This document shows, in pieces, positions 1-6,156 of a stretch of DNA of 7,086 nucleotides (position 1 is the stretch's first letter; the number at the start of each line of letters is the position of its first letter). Where the stretch lies: the NCBI GenBank assembly GCA_035630195.1, contig DASQLD010000027.1:1-7086 (forward strand), given 5' to 3'. The notes beneath the pieces are model-generated. The model was not told the origin of the DNA. It saw nothing but the letters and a program-made list of their open reading frames with translations, and made no database searches. The translations under genes and the position numbers were made by a program. The stretch is from DASQDN01 sp035630195 (GTDB lineage Bacteria > Acidobacteriota > Terriglobia > Bryobacterales > Bryobacteraceae).

Positions 1-2
1 GC

Positions 3-86
3 GACTCGCAAATAGCCGAAGACAAGACATGGGCTGCCGTGGCCCGCGCTCTATTCAATACAGATGAGTTCCTAACACGCCCATGA
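3..86 (+). CDS. C-terminal end of a DUF1553 (PSD1-type) domain protein, partial
   Basis: Only the last 27 codons are in the window; the reading frame is open from the left edge and ends at TGA 84-86. The peptide ends WAAVARALFNTDEFLTRP, which matches the usual close of DUF1553 proteins (a W-x-x-x-x-x-A-L-x-N-x-x-E-F-L pattern). These proteins generally carry DUF1549 and DUF1553 domains, often with a cytochrome-c-like domain, and are abundant in Planctomycetes and Acidobacteria; their function is not settled. The stop codon overlaps the ATG of the DUF1501 gene in an ATGA junction, and DUF1549/DUF1553 genes commonly sit immediately before DUF1501 genes. That context strengthens a call that would be weak on 27 residues alone. 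Confidence 0.75.
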   Translation, partial: DSQIAEDKTWAAVARALFNTDEFLTRP

Positions 87-1477
87 TCATCGAACAAACC
101 CGCCGTCAATTCTTTCAAACCTGTGGCATTGGAGTAGGCAAAGTTGCGCTCGCCTCCATGCTCGCCGATGGCGCTCTCGCCAAGGGCAAACATCACGAAG
201 CCAAAGTCGATTCCGTCATTTATCTCTTCATGGCGGGCGGTCCCAGCCAGCTTGAAATGTTCGACTACAAGCCGGCCCTCAAGAAGCTTGATGGTCAGGT
301 TGCGCCGGACTCGTTGCTAAAAGGCAAGCGTTTCGCTTTCATGGATACCTTCACAAAGGATCCACCGAAGCTCATGGCCACCCGTCGTGAGTTCCAGCAG
401 TGCGGCCAAAGCGGTAACTACATTTCCGATCTGTTGCCGAACCTTCGTGGCGTAGCCGATGAGCTTTGCATTCTCAATGGCATGTCCACCGAGAACTTCA
501 ATCATGGCCCGGCGAAGCTCTTTGTCAACACTGGATCCATCCGCCCCGGCCGGCCGAGCATCGGTTCATGGTTGACGTACGGAATCGGTAGCGAATCGAA
601 AGATCTTCCCGGCTTCGTCGTTTTGCAATCCGGACCGCGCGGTCCGCGAGGCGGCGCGCAACTCTGGTCGAGCGGCTTTCTTCCAACCGCCTATCAAGGT
701 GTCCCGTTCCGCTCCACAGGCGATCCGATCCTTAACCTCTCAACACCAGGCGGTGTCACCGGACAGCAACAAAGGCAGACGCTCGATCTCGTACAGGACC
801 TCAACCGCTTGCAATCCACCGCCACCGGCGATCCCGAGATCCAAACGCGCATCGAAGCCTACGAGATGGCTTACCGGATGCAGACCAGCGGGCCCGAACT
901 CATTGACTTCGGCAAGGAATCAAAAGAAACCCTCGCCATGTACGGAGCCGAACCAGGTAAAGGCAGTTTTGCGAACAATTGTCTTCTTGCCCGCCGCCTC
1001 GTCGAGCGTGGTGTGCGCTTCATTCAGCTCTATCACACCGATTGGGACCATCACGACGACATTACGAAACCGCTCGAAGGCGTCTGCAAAGAAGTCGATC
1101 AACCAATCGGCGCGTTAATTAAGGACCTCCGTCAGCGCGGCCTGCTCGACCGCACGCTTATCGTTTGGGGCGGGGAATTCGGCCGCACCCCGATGAGTGA
1201 ACTTCGTCCGAAAGCCGGCTTCGGCCGCAACCATCACATTGATGCCTACACGATGTTCATGGCCGGAGGCGGCGTCAAACGCGGCACTACGGTCGGCCAG
1301 ACGGATGAGTTTGGCTTCTCACCCGTGGGCGGCGACAAGTTCAACGTTCACGACATGCAAGCCACCATCCTGCATCTGCTCGGGATCGATCACCTGAAGC
1401 TGACCTATCGTTTTCAGGGACGCGACTTCCGCCTCACCGATGTGTCGGGCAACCCGATCAAGGCGGCTCTGTCGTAA
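83..1477 (+). CDS. DUF1501 family protein, Tat-exported, alkaline phosphatase/sulfatase superfamily fold
   Basis: This 464-residue protein is full length for the DUF1501 family, which belongs to the alkaline phosphatase/sulfatase superfamily; no defined substrate is known for most members. Residues 6-11 (TRRQFF) form a twin-arginine signal followed by a weakly hydrophobic stretch and a possible ALA cleavage site at 32-34, so export in folded form is likely. Family landmarks appear in order: LFMAGGPSQLEMFD (48-61), HTDWDHH (318-324), GGEFGRTP (363-370), GRNHH (381-385), MAGGGVK (393-399) and GRDF (446-449). The His/Asp-rich motifs are where superfamily metal ligands would be expected, but assigning individual ligands is inference. 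The ATG at 83 overlaps the upstream stop, pointing to translational coupling with the DUF1553 gene. No Shine-Dalgarno sequence is obvious, which fits coupling. I see nothing broken in the gene. Confidence 0.93.
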   Translation: MIIEQTRRQFFQTCGIGVGKVALASMLADGALAKGKHHEAKVDSVIYLFMAGGPSQLEMFDYKPALKKLDGQVAPDSLLKGKRFAFMDTFTKDPPKLMATRREFQQCGQSGNYISDLLPNLRGVADELCILNGMSTENFNHGPAKLFVNTGSIRPGRPSIGSWLTYGIGSESKDLPGFVVLQSGPRGPRGGAQLWSSGFLPTAYQGVPFRSTGDPILNLSTPGGVTGQQQRQTLDLVQDLNRLQSTATGDPEIQTRIEAYEMAYRMQTSGPELIDFGKESKETLAMYGAEPGKGSFANNCLLARRLVERGVRFIQLYHTDWDHHDDITKPLEGVCKEVDQPIGALIKDLRQRGLLDRTLIVWGGEFGRTPMSELRPKAGFGRNHHIDAYTMFMAGGGVKRGTTVGQTDEFGFSPVGGDKFNVHDMQATILHLLGIDHLKLTYRFQGRDFRLTDVSGNPIKAALS

Positions 1478-1562
1478 CAATGACCTAAAACAAAAGTTTC
1501 CTTGCACTGAGCCGGATGTATTCGCTCTCACGCGTTTCAACCAGTGAGGGGCGATTACACCT

Positions 1563-2882
1563 ATGGTTAAACTTCATAAAACATTTCTAGCGCTCAGTGT
1601 AGCGCTCTTAAGCGCTGTCCAGGCGCAAGCAGCGGTAAAGATCACCGCTCTCCAGATGATCTCGACCGATGCCAGCGGCAAGATTCAAGGCGTCGGCGCG
1701 CATCGTTTCAAGACGACGAATCACGGTGGGCAACCCTGCCTCTACGTCGTCGAAGGGGAAGATCTGAATGGCGCCATCGTCAACGGTCCCGGACCTGCGC
1801 AGAACGGCGTCAACTTGAATCTTTCAGTCGGCACTCATACTTATACTATCTATGCGGAAAACGCCAATTCTTATAGCTGGAATAACTACACACTCAACCT
1901 GCACTTCGACAACGCGAACGAGGCGCAAATCTCCGCGCTTGCGCCGCTGAACTCGAACTCGACGCAGTTCTTCCCGCCGTCCGTTGCAAACGCCGAGTTC
2001 ACTGAGACGTTGCAAGGCCACTCCGTTAAAGCGCCTAACACTCTGCAGCACAAGGAGGGGGCCACAACTGTAAAGCTCGTCAGCTTCCACATTGGAGCGC
2101 CGGCCTTATTTAATAAGGACCGCGTCAGCCCCTTCGAAGCCAAGAGCAACTCCAAGATGGACTATGTCGGACAGTTCACCATTGAGGTGACCGCACCGCC
2201 GCAGATTTCAAATGGCGGCGTCGTTAACGGCGCCAGCTTCGTCGCAAAGGTAGCGCCGGGATCGCTCTTCAGCATCTTTGGTACCGACCTGGCTATGGCG
2301 AGACAGGACGCGACCAGCGTTCCTCTGCCGACTTCTCTTGCTGGCGCTTCCGTCACGGTCGGCGGCAAGACTGCGCCTCTGGTTTTTGTCAGCGCGGGTC
2401 AGATCAACGCGCAGGTTCCGTACGATACGCCGATGGGAGAGCGTGTTCCAGTCATCGTGACCGTCAACGGACAGGCGAGCCCCGTGGCCAATGTAAGCGT
2501 GATGGGAGCCGCGCCTGGAGTGTTCCAATTCGGCGAGCGAAGAGCGGTCGTGCAGAACAGCGATTACACCGTAAATACCGCCGAAAACGGGGCTGCTGCG
2601 AATAGTTATGTCGTAGCGTATCTGACCGGCGCGGGTGAGGTCGACCATCCGGTTCCGACTGGAACCATAGCCCGAAGCGCGCCGCTATCGAAGCACAAGG
2701 GGGCCGTGACAGCAACGATAAACGGCACCGGCGTAGAGATCGTGTTCGCCGGATTAACCCCGGATTATGTGGGGCTCACGCAACTCAACCTGAAAGTCCC
2801 ATCCCTTGCTCCGGGTACTTATCCTCTGGTCGTTTCGGTGAACGGGGAACGCAGCAACAACGCGATGCTGACCGTCAAATAG
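1563..2882 (+). CDS. Secreted protein with a C-terminal TIGR03437-like (Solibacter paralog family) domain
   Basis: The protein has 439 residues. A Sec signal peptide covers residues 1-23, with a hydrophobic core (FLALSVALLSAV) and an AQA/AV cleavage site after residue 23, so the mature protein is periplasmic or extracellular. Residues of about 24-213 form an N-terminal region rich in beta strands that I do not recognise. From about 214 to the end, the protein shows the hallmark pattern of the TIGR03437 domain: GGVVNGASF, VAPGSLFSIFGTDLA, PLPTSLAGASVTVGG, FVSAGQINAQVPYDTP, APGVF, AYLTGAGEV, FAGLTPDYVGLTQLNLKVP and LVVSVNGERSNNAMLTV. That domain is a large paralog family in Solibacter-type Acidobacteria, with unknown function. 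A GAGGGG ribosome binding site (1546-1551) lies 11 bases before the ATG. The 85-bp gap after the DUF1501 gene leaves open whether it is co-transcribed. Confidence 0.9.
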   Translation: MVKLHKTFLALSVALLSAVQAQAAVKITALQMISTDASGKIQGVGAHRFKTTNHGGQPCLYVVEGEDLNGAIVNGPGPAQNGVNLNLSVGTHTYTIYAENANSYSWNNYTLNLHFDNANEAQISALAPLNSNSTQFFPPSVANAEFTETLQGHSVKAPNTLQHKEGATTVKLVSFHIGAPALFNKDRVSPFEAKSNSKMDYVGQFTIEVTAPPQISNGGVVNGASFVAKVAPGSLFSIFGTDLAMARQDATSVPLPTSLAGASVTVGGKTAPLVFVSAGQINAQVPYDTPMGERVPVIVTVNGQASPVANVSVMGAAPGVFQFGERRAVVQNSDYTVNTAENGAAANSYVVAYLTGAGEVDHPVPTGTIARSAPLSKHKGAVTATINGTGVEIVFAGLTPDYVGLTQLNLKVPSLAPGTYPLVVSVNGERSNNAMLTVK

Positions 2883-2892
2883 TACGTACTAT
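2879..2892. repeat. 14-bp perfect palindrome across a stop codon
   Basis: ATAGTACGTACTAT reads the same on both strands and includes the TAG stop (2880-2882) of the TIGR03437-domain gene. It could be a protein-binding site. A perfect 14-bp palindrome is expected by chance roughly once in 16 kb, so on its own it is only weak evidence of function. Confidence 0.3.
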
Positions 2893-2916
2893 GAGCAAAT
2901 GACTATTTTCATTATG

Positions 2917-2952
2917 CCGCATTTCTGTCAAACTGACTGAAGTTTAATGCGG
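2917..2952. repeat. Two-step inverted repeat (hairpin) between convergent genes
   Basis: CCGCATT (2917-2923) pairs with AATGCGG (2946-2952), and just inside it AAACT (2930-2934) pairs with AGTTT (2941-2945) around a six-base loop (2935-2940). The right arms are contiguous, whereas the left arms are split by a six-base bulge (2924-2929). This gives a 7+5 bp hairpin. It sits five bases before the larger hairpin at 2958-3016, so the two may form one structured unit. Function is unknown; a part in termination or RNA 3'-end stability is possible. Confidence 0.45.
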
Positions 2953-2957
2953 AATCC

Positions 2958-3016
2958 TCAGGGTTGTTACGGCGCTATTTACGAAATTCGGCGTAAATAG
3001 CGCGGTTCAACCCTGA
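2958..3016. terminator. Long hairpin between convergent genes, possible bidirectional terminator
   Basis: A perfect 12-bp inner stem pairs GCGCTATTTACG (2972-2983) with CGTAAATAGCGC (2992-3003) around an eight-base loop. A perfect 9-bp outer stem pairs TCAGGGTTG (2958-2966) with CAACCCTGA (3008-3016). The two are separated by an internal loop of five bases on one side and four on the other. It lies 75 bp after the plus-strand stop at 2882 and 18 bp after the minus-strand stop at 3035, where a shared terminator is expected. Neither side has a proper T-tract, so it is not a textbook Rho-independent terminator. A REP-like element or a protein-binding palindrome is an alternative. The inverted repeat is certain; the function is inferred. 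Confidence 0.55.
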
Positions 3017-3034
3017 TGAGTTTCCAAAAAGGGT

Positions 3035-3277
3035 CTACGATTGGCGGACGATACGCGAGGAATTAGTAGTCTGAGGCCGTCCCGCCTGCAAAGACTCCTT
3101 GAGTATTACGAGAGCGGATTCGGCAGCATGAAGTTGTTCCAGATTGCTTTTGTGACCTGGCAACTTGGGGTCGATAAATTTGACCCGGAAAAGTTGATCT
3201 TCCACCATTGCGGCGACCGCTTTCACTTGCTCACTAGATAGCTGAAAGCGGATCTTGGTATCGGTCTGGTTAGGCAT
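3035..3277 (-). CDS. Small helical protein of unknown function
   Basis: The 80-residue product matches no family I can name. The N-terminal part (IRFQLSSEQVKAVAAMVEDQL, about residues 9-29) and a second stretch (NLEQLHAAESALVILKESL, about 45-63) both look like amphipathic helices. They are joined by a loop with D-P and P-G turns, and the tail (from about 65) is polar and probably disordered. There is no signal peptide or membrane segment, so it is probably cytoplasmic. The ATG is the first start after an in-frame TGA, leaving no upstream alternative, and no Shine-Dalgarno sequence precedes it. An extended -10 motif just upstream supports expression from this strand. The overlapping plus-strand reading frame at 3041-3241 looks less protein-like. 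The product could be a small regulator or accessory protein, but nothing in the sequence decides this. Confidence 0.6.
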   Translation of the reverse strand: MPNQTDTKIRFQLSSEQVKAVAAMVEDQLFRVKFIDPKLPGHKSNLEQLHAAESALVILKESLQAGRPQTTNSSRIVRQS

Positions 3278-3286
3278 TCTGCATTC

Positions 3287-3295
3287 ATTATATCA
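3287..3295 (-). promoter_or_regulatory. Extended -10 promoter motif for the small minus-strand gene
   Basis: Read on the minus strand this is TGATATAAT, an exact match to the extended -10 consensus (TG-N-TATAAT). No convincing -35 hexamer is seen at the usual distance, which extended -10 promoters can do without. Transcription would start around 3280-3281, about three bases before the ATG at 3277, giving an almost leaderless mRNA. Confidence 0.5.
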
Positions 3296-3299
3296 CGGT

Positions 3300-3305
3300 T
3301 AAAAT
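3300..3305 (+). promoter_or_regulatory. Candidate -10 element for the DUF481-amidohydrolase-SDR operon
   Basis: TAAAAT matches the -10 consensus at five of six positions and lies in the AT-rich divergent gap, back to back with the minus-strand -10 motif. No good -35 is seen 16-18 bp upstream. A start near 3312 would leave a leader of about 24 bases to GTG 3336 or about 54 to ATG 3366. The evidence is weak, but an operon promoter is needed somewhere in this gap. Confidence 0.25.
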
Positions 3306-3365
3306 TACTTCATCATTCTCCAAAAAATGTGACTTGTGGGGTTGCTCGCGTGTCTCTCAGCTTCA

Positions 3366-4427
3366 ATGCGACTACACAATCCCATACTCGTTTCGTGCCT
3401 GCTTTTCAGTCCCGCATGGGCAGATCTGATCGTGCTGAGGGATGGCGACCGCATCACCGGCGCAATTCTTAAGAAAGACGGCGACAACGTTACCGTCGAC
3501 AGCAAGAATTTCGGCAAGATCACGTTCAAATGGGCTGAGATTGAGTCGGTCAAGAGCGATGGGCCGCTGAACGTTGTTCTAACCGGGGATCGCACGGTGA
3601 AAGGTCCCATTAGTACCGAGGATGGCAAAGTCATCGTGAATGCTCCTACACCCCAGACCGTTGTTCCAAGCGACATTGTGGCGCTGCGTAATGAAGCCGA
3701 ACAGCGAACCTACGAGCGCCTCCTTCATCCAGGCCTTCTGGACCTTTGGGCCGTGATTGGTAGCATCAATATTGCCGGAACAAAGGGTAATGCCGACGCT
3801 TCGACGCTCACCACGCCATTTACCCTCGTTCGGGCCACCAACACAAGCCGAACAACCTTGTATTTCAATTCCATTCGTTCAAGCGCAGCGGTAGACAGAG
3901 TCAGCGAACAAACGGCACAAGCGGTGCGTGGCGGCTGGGCCTTCAACCGTGATCTAAGCAAGAAAGTCTTCTTAAACCTGTTTAATGACTATGAGTACGA
4001 CAAGTTTCAGTCCCTCGATCTTCGGGTTGTGCTCGGAGCCGGACTAGGTTACAAGGTCTGGATGAGTGACAGGGGACGTCTCGATGTGCTTGCCGGTGGC
4101 GCCTGGAATCGTGAAAAGTTTGGAGCTATATTGCCCTCCCGGGAGTTTACAAGAAACTCGGCCGAAGTTTATTGGGGGGATGACTTCGCTTATAAGGTGA
4201 ATACGAGAATGGCGCTCACACAGTCATTTCGCATGTTTAATAACGCAACGAATACAGGCGAGTACCGTGTAAATGCCGATGTGGGACTTTCGATGGCGAT
4301 CATGAGGTGGCTGAGTTGGAATGTATCCCTAAGCGATCGTTATCTAACTAACCCTGCGCCCGGTCGCGTAAAGAACGACTTCCTCTACAGCACAGGTTTC
4401 GCCTTCACATTCGTTCCTGAGCGCTGA
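3366..4427 (+). CDS. DUF481 family outer-membrane beta-barrel protein
   Basis: From ATG 3366 the product has 353 residues. I prefer this start because it gives a compact Sec signal peptide (MRLHNPILVSCLLFSPAWA) with cleavage after residue 19. The upstream GTG at 3336 would add ten residues and a split hydrophobic region; neither start has a clear Shine-Dalgarno site. Residues of about 20-110 contain two strand-rich repeats of the type 'I-V-L-R-D-G-D-x-I-T-G', commonly found before DUF481 barrels. The rest has the alternating polar/hydrophobic strands of a DUF481 barrel, including LYFNSIRSS, KVFLNLFNDYEYD, VVLGAGLGYKVW, LDVLAGGAWNREKF and a last strand YSTGFAFTF near the C terminus. Family members are related to E. 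coli YdiY and have no agreed function. The gene heads a tight plus-strand operon with an amidohydrolase 16 bp downstream. Confidence 0.85.
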   Translation: MRLHNPILVSCLLFSPAWADLIVLRDGDRITGAILKKDGDNVTVDSKNFGKITFKWAEIESVKSDGPLNVVLTGDRTVKGPISTEDGKVIVNAPTPQTVVPSDIVALRNEAEQRTYERLLHPGLLDLWAVIGSINIAGTKGNADASTLTTPFTLVRATNTSRTTLYFNSIRSSAAVDRVSEQTAQAVRGGWAFNRDLSKKVFLNLFNDYEYDKFQSLDLRVVLGAGLGYKVWMSDRGRLDVLAGGAWNREKFGAILPSREFTRNSAEVYWGDDFAYKVNTRMALTQSFRMFNNATNTGEYRVNADVGLSMAIMRWLSWNVSLSDRYLTNPAPGRVKNDFLYSTGFAFTFVPER

Positions 4428-4430
4428 GGA
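4426..4430 (+). promoter_or_regulatory. Ribosome binding site supporting the GTG start of the amidohydrolase
   Basis: GAGGA overlaps the stop codon of the DUF481 gene (TGA 4425-4427) and lies 13 bases before GTG 4444, slightly longer than ideal. The next in-frame ATG would encode residue 77, just before the metal-binding HVH, which would remove the conserved N-terminal strands, so GTG is the sensible start. Confidence 0.5.
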
Positions 4431-4443
4431 TACACTGAACAGT

Positions 4444-6153
4444 GTGTTCCTCCGCAGTGTATCTCTATCGCTCTTGCTTGGCGGTCTCGTGTCAGCGGCT
4501 GATGCCGACCTGATTTTCCACAACGGCAAAATTGTAACTGTAGATTCAAAATTTTCGATCGCGCAGGCTATTGCGGTGAAGGGCGGCCGCATCACGGCCC
4601 TTGGCGCTAACACAGATGTTTTGTCCAAGGAACGCGGCGGGCAAACGCGCGTTGTCGATCTCGGCGGCAAGATGGTTTTGCCTGGACTGATTGACGCCCA
4701 TGTCCATGCGTTAGGCGCGGCGCTCAGTGAATATCGGAGTAAGCTGCCTCCCCTTGGGAGCATCGCCGATATTCAGACCTACGTTCGCGAGCGCGCCCGC
4801 GTGACGCCGAAAGGCGAGTGGATCGTTGTTCCGCGCACTCTACCGCCGCGGCTAAAAGAAATGCGTATGCCGACGAAGGCCGATCTCGATGTGGCTCCGG
4901 ATCATCCAGTTGCGTTCGATGGGAGTTACGTTTGGTCGGCTAATACGAGAGCACTGCAGGTCAGTGGTATTACGCGGCTGACGCCGAACCCACCGGGCGG
5001 GGAAGTGGGGAAGGACGAGAAAGGCGAGCCCAATGGCATTCTTCGCAACGCTTCGAGCCTGCTAAAAGGTGTGCAGCGGGCTGAGTCGTTCACCGATAAA
5101 GAGAAATCGGAAGCGCTGAAAAAGATGCTTGGGCTGTATGCGGCAGCGGGATTCACCACCATTGGAGACAGGGCGGTGGGACCAGCGGACGTGGCAGTGT
5201 TCGAAAAGCTCCATGCCGCGAAGGAACTACCCTTGCGCACGGTGCTGACTTGGAGAATTGACGCGAATCGGCCGATCGACCAGATCGAAAGGGAGATTAA
5301 CGCATCGAAGTGGAAGACCGGTCAGGGAGATGGATGGCTGCGTTTCGGTACTTTCAAGGTCACGCTCGATGGGGGGCAATCGGTGGGTACGGCTTATCAA
5401 AGGATGCCGTACGGTCCCTTCGGTCGTCAGCTTTATGGCCAGACGGATCCGGACGCCCGGGGCACTTTGTTTGTCGAGCCCGACAAGTTGTACCAGATTT
5501 ACAAAGCAGCCCGAGCGAAAGGCTGGCAGCTAACAGCGCATGCGCAGGGAGGGGCCGCCATCGATACCTTGCTGAATGTATTTGAGCGGCTAGATAAAGA
5601 CAAACCGATTCGTGGTGAGAGGCACCACGTCATGCACGGGAGCTTCATGAGTGAGGAGGCGGTGCAGAAGATGAAGCGGCTTGGTGTCGGTGTCGATGCG
5701 CAACCCGGCTGGGTGTATCTGGATGTTCCCGCGTTGCAGCGCGTCTTCGGTCTTCAGAACATGAAGTGGTTCTTTCCGTTGCGATCTTTTCTTCAGGAAG
5801 GCATCCCTGTAGCCGGCGGATCCGATCACATGATCGGGCACGATAAAGACAACGCGGTCAATCCATTCAATCCGTTTCTCAATATGTGGGCATGCGTTAC
5901 TCGCATGACCACTGAGGGCAAGGTGTTTAACGCGGAGCAGCGCATCACTCGGGAAGATGCTCTAAGGATGTACACGACCGGAGCCGCCTGGGTTCACTTC
6001 ACGGAGAAAGAAAACGGCTCGCTCGAAGTGGGCAAGTATGGCGATCTTGTTGTCATCGATCGTGACCTATTGACCGTACCGGTTGATGAGATCAAGCAGG
6101 TACAACCACTTATGACCATTGTCGATGGCCGTGTTGTCTACGAAAAACGCTAA
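4444..6153 (+). CDS. YtcJ-type metal-dependent amidohydrolase (Amidohydro_3), probably exported
   Basis: At 569 residues from a GTG start, this is normal length for COG1574/YtcJ-like hydrolases, which cleave amide or related C-N bonds with one or two metal ions. Residues 1-18 (MFLRSVSLSLLLGGLVSA) look like a Sec signal peptide, so the enzyme is probably periplasmic. The small N-terminal beta domain starts at ADLIFHNGKIVTVD (21-34). Expected metal-site residues are present: HVH at 86-88, K305 in FGTFKVTLDG (candidate carboxylated lysine), H366 in TAHAQGG, H398 in VMHGS and D461 in GGSDH. The C-terminal part carries the usual GSLEVGKYGDLVVIDRD motif. Motifs around H366 and H398 differ from the commoner HAIGDRA and RIEHA patterns, so this may be a distinct subfamily. 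The gene is 16 bp after the DUF481 gene and 3 bp before the SDR gene, so all three are probably co-transcribed. The substrate is unknown. Confidence 0.9.
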   Translation: MFLRSVSLSLLLGGLVSAADADLIFHNGKIVTVDSKFSIAQAIAVKGGRITALGANTDVLSKERGGQTRVVDLGGKMVLPGLIDAHVHALGAALSEYRSKLPPLGSIADIQTYVRERARVTPKGEWIVVPRTLPPRLKEMRMPTKADLDVAPDHPVAFDGSYVWSANTRALQVSGITRLTPNPPGGEVGKDEKGEPNGILRNASSLLKGVQRAESFTDKEKSEALKKMLGLYAAAGFTTIGDRAVGPADVAVFEKLHAAKELPLRTVLTWRIDANRPIDQIEREINASKWKTGQGDGWLRFGTFKVTLDGGQSVGTAYQRMPYGPFGRQLYGQTDPDARGTLFVEPDKLYQIYKAARAKGWQLTAHAQGGAAIDTLLNVFERLDKDKPIRGERHHVMHGSFMSEEAVQKMKRLGVGVDAQPGWVYLDVPALQRVFGLQNMKWFFPLRSFLQEGIPVAGGSDHMIGHDKDNAVNPFNPFLNMWACVTRMTTEGKVFNAEQRITREDALRMYTTGAAWVHFTEKENGSLEVGKYGDLVVIDRDLLTVPVDEIKQVQPLMTIVDGRVVYEKR

Positions 6154-6156
6154 CGA

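Noticed and set aside
699..1118. Long alternative-frame reading frame inside the DUF1501 gene
   Set aside because: It is an overlap of a well-conserved family gene, rich in S, R and P as expected for an out-of-frame translation of high-GC coding DNA.
1478..1562. Promoter in the gap before the TIGR03437-domain gene (TTGCAC at 1502-1507 as a -35)
   Set aside because: There is no acceptable -10 hexamer 16-18 bp downstream; only the ribosome binding site at 1546-1551 is supportable.
2104..2118. Inverted repeat CCTTATT / AATAAGG with a one-base centre inside the TIGR03437-domain gene
   Set aside because: It lies within clear coding sequence, a 7-bp arm is not rare, and a one-base loop cannot form a good hairpin; no function is needed to explain it.
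2958..3016. Integron attC site or Xer dif site
   Set aside because: The arms do not read RYYYAAC/GTTRRRY in the required order, there is no integrase or cassette array nearby, and the sequence does not resemble the 28-bp dif core.
3041..3241. Plus-strand 66-codon reading frame opposite the small minus-strand gene
   Set aside because: It lacks a ribosome binding site and its composition (S, R and L rich, no helix pattern) is less protein-like than the minus-strand product, so I treat it as a shadow.
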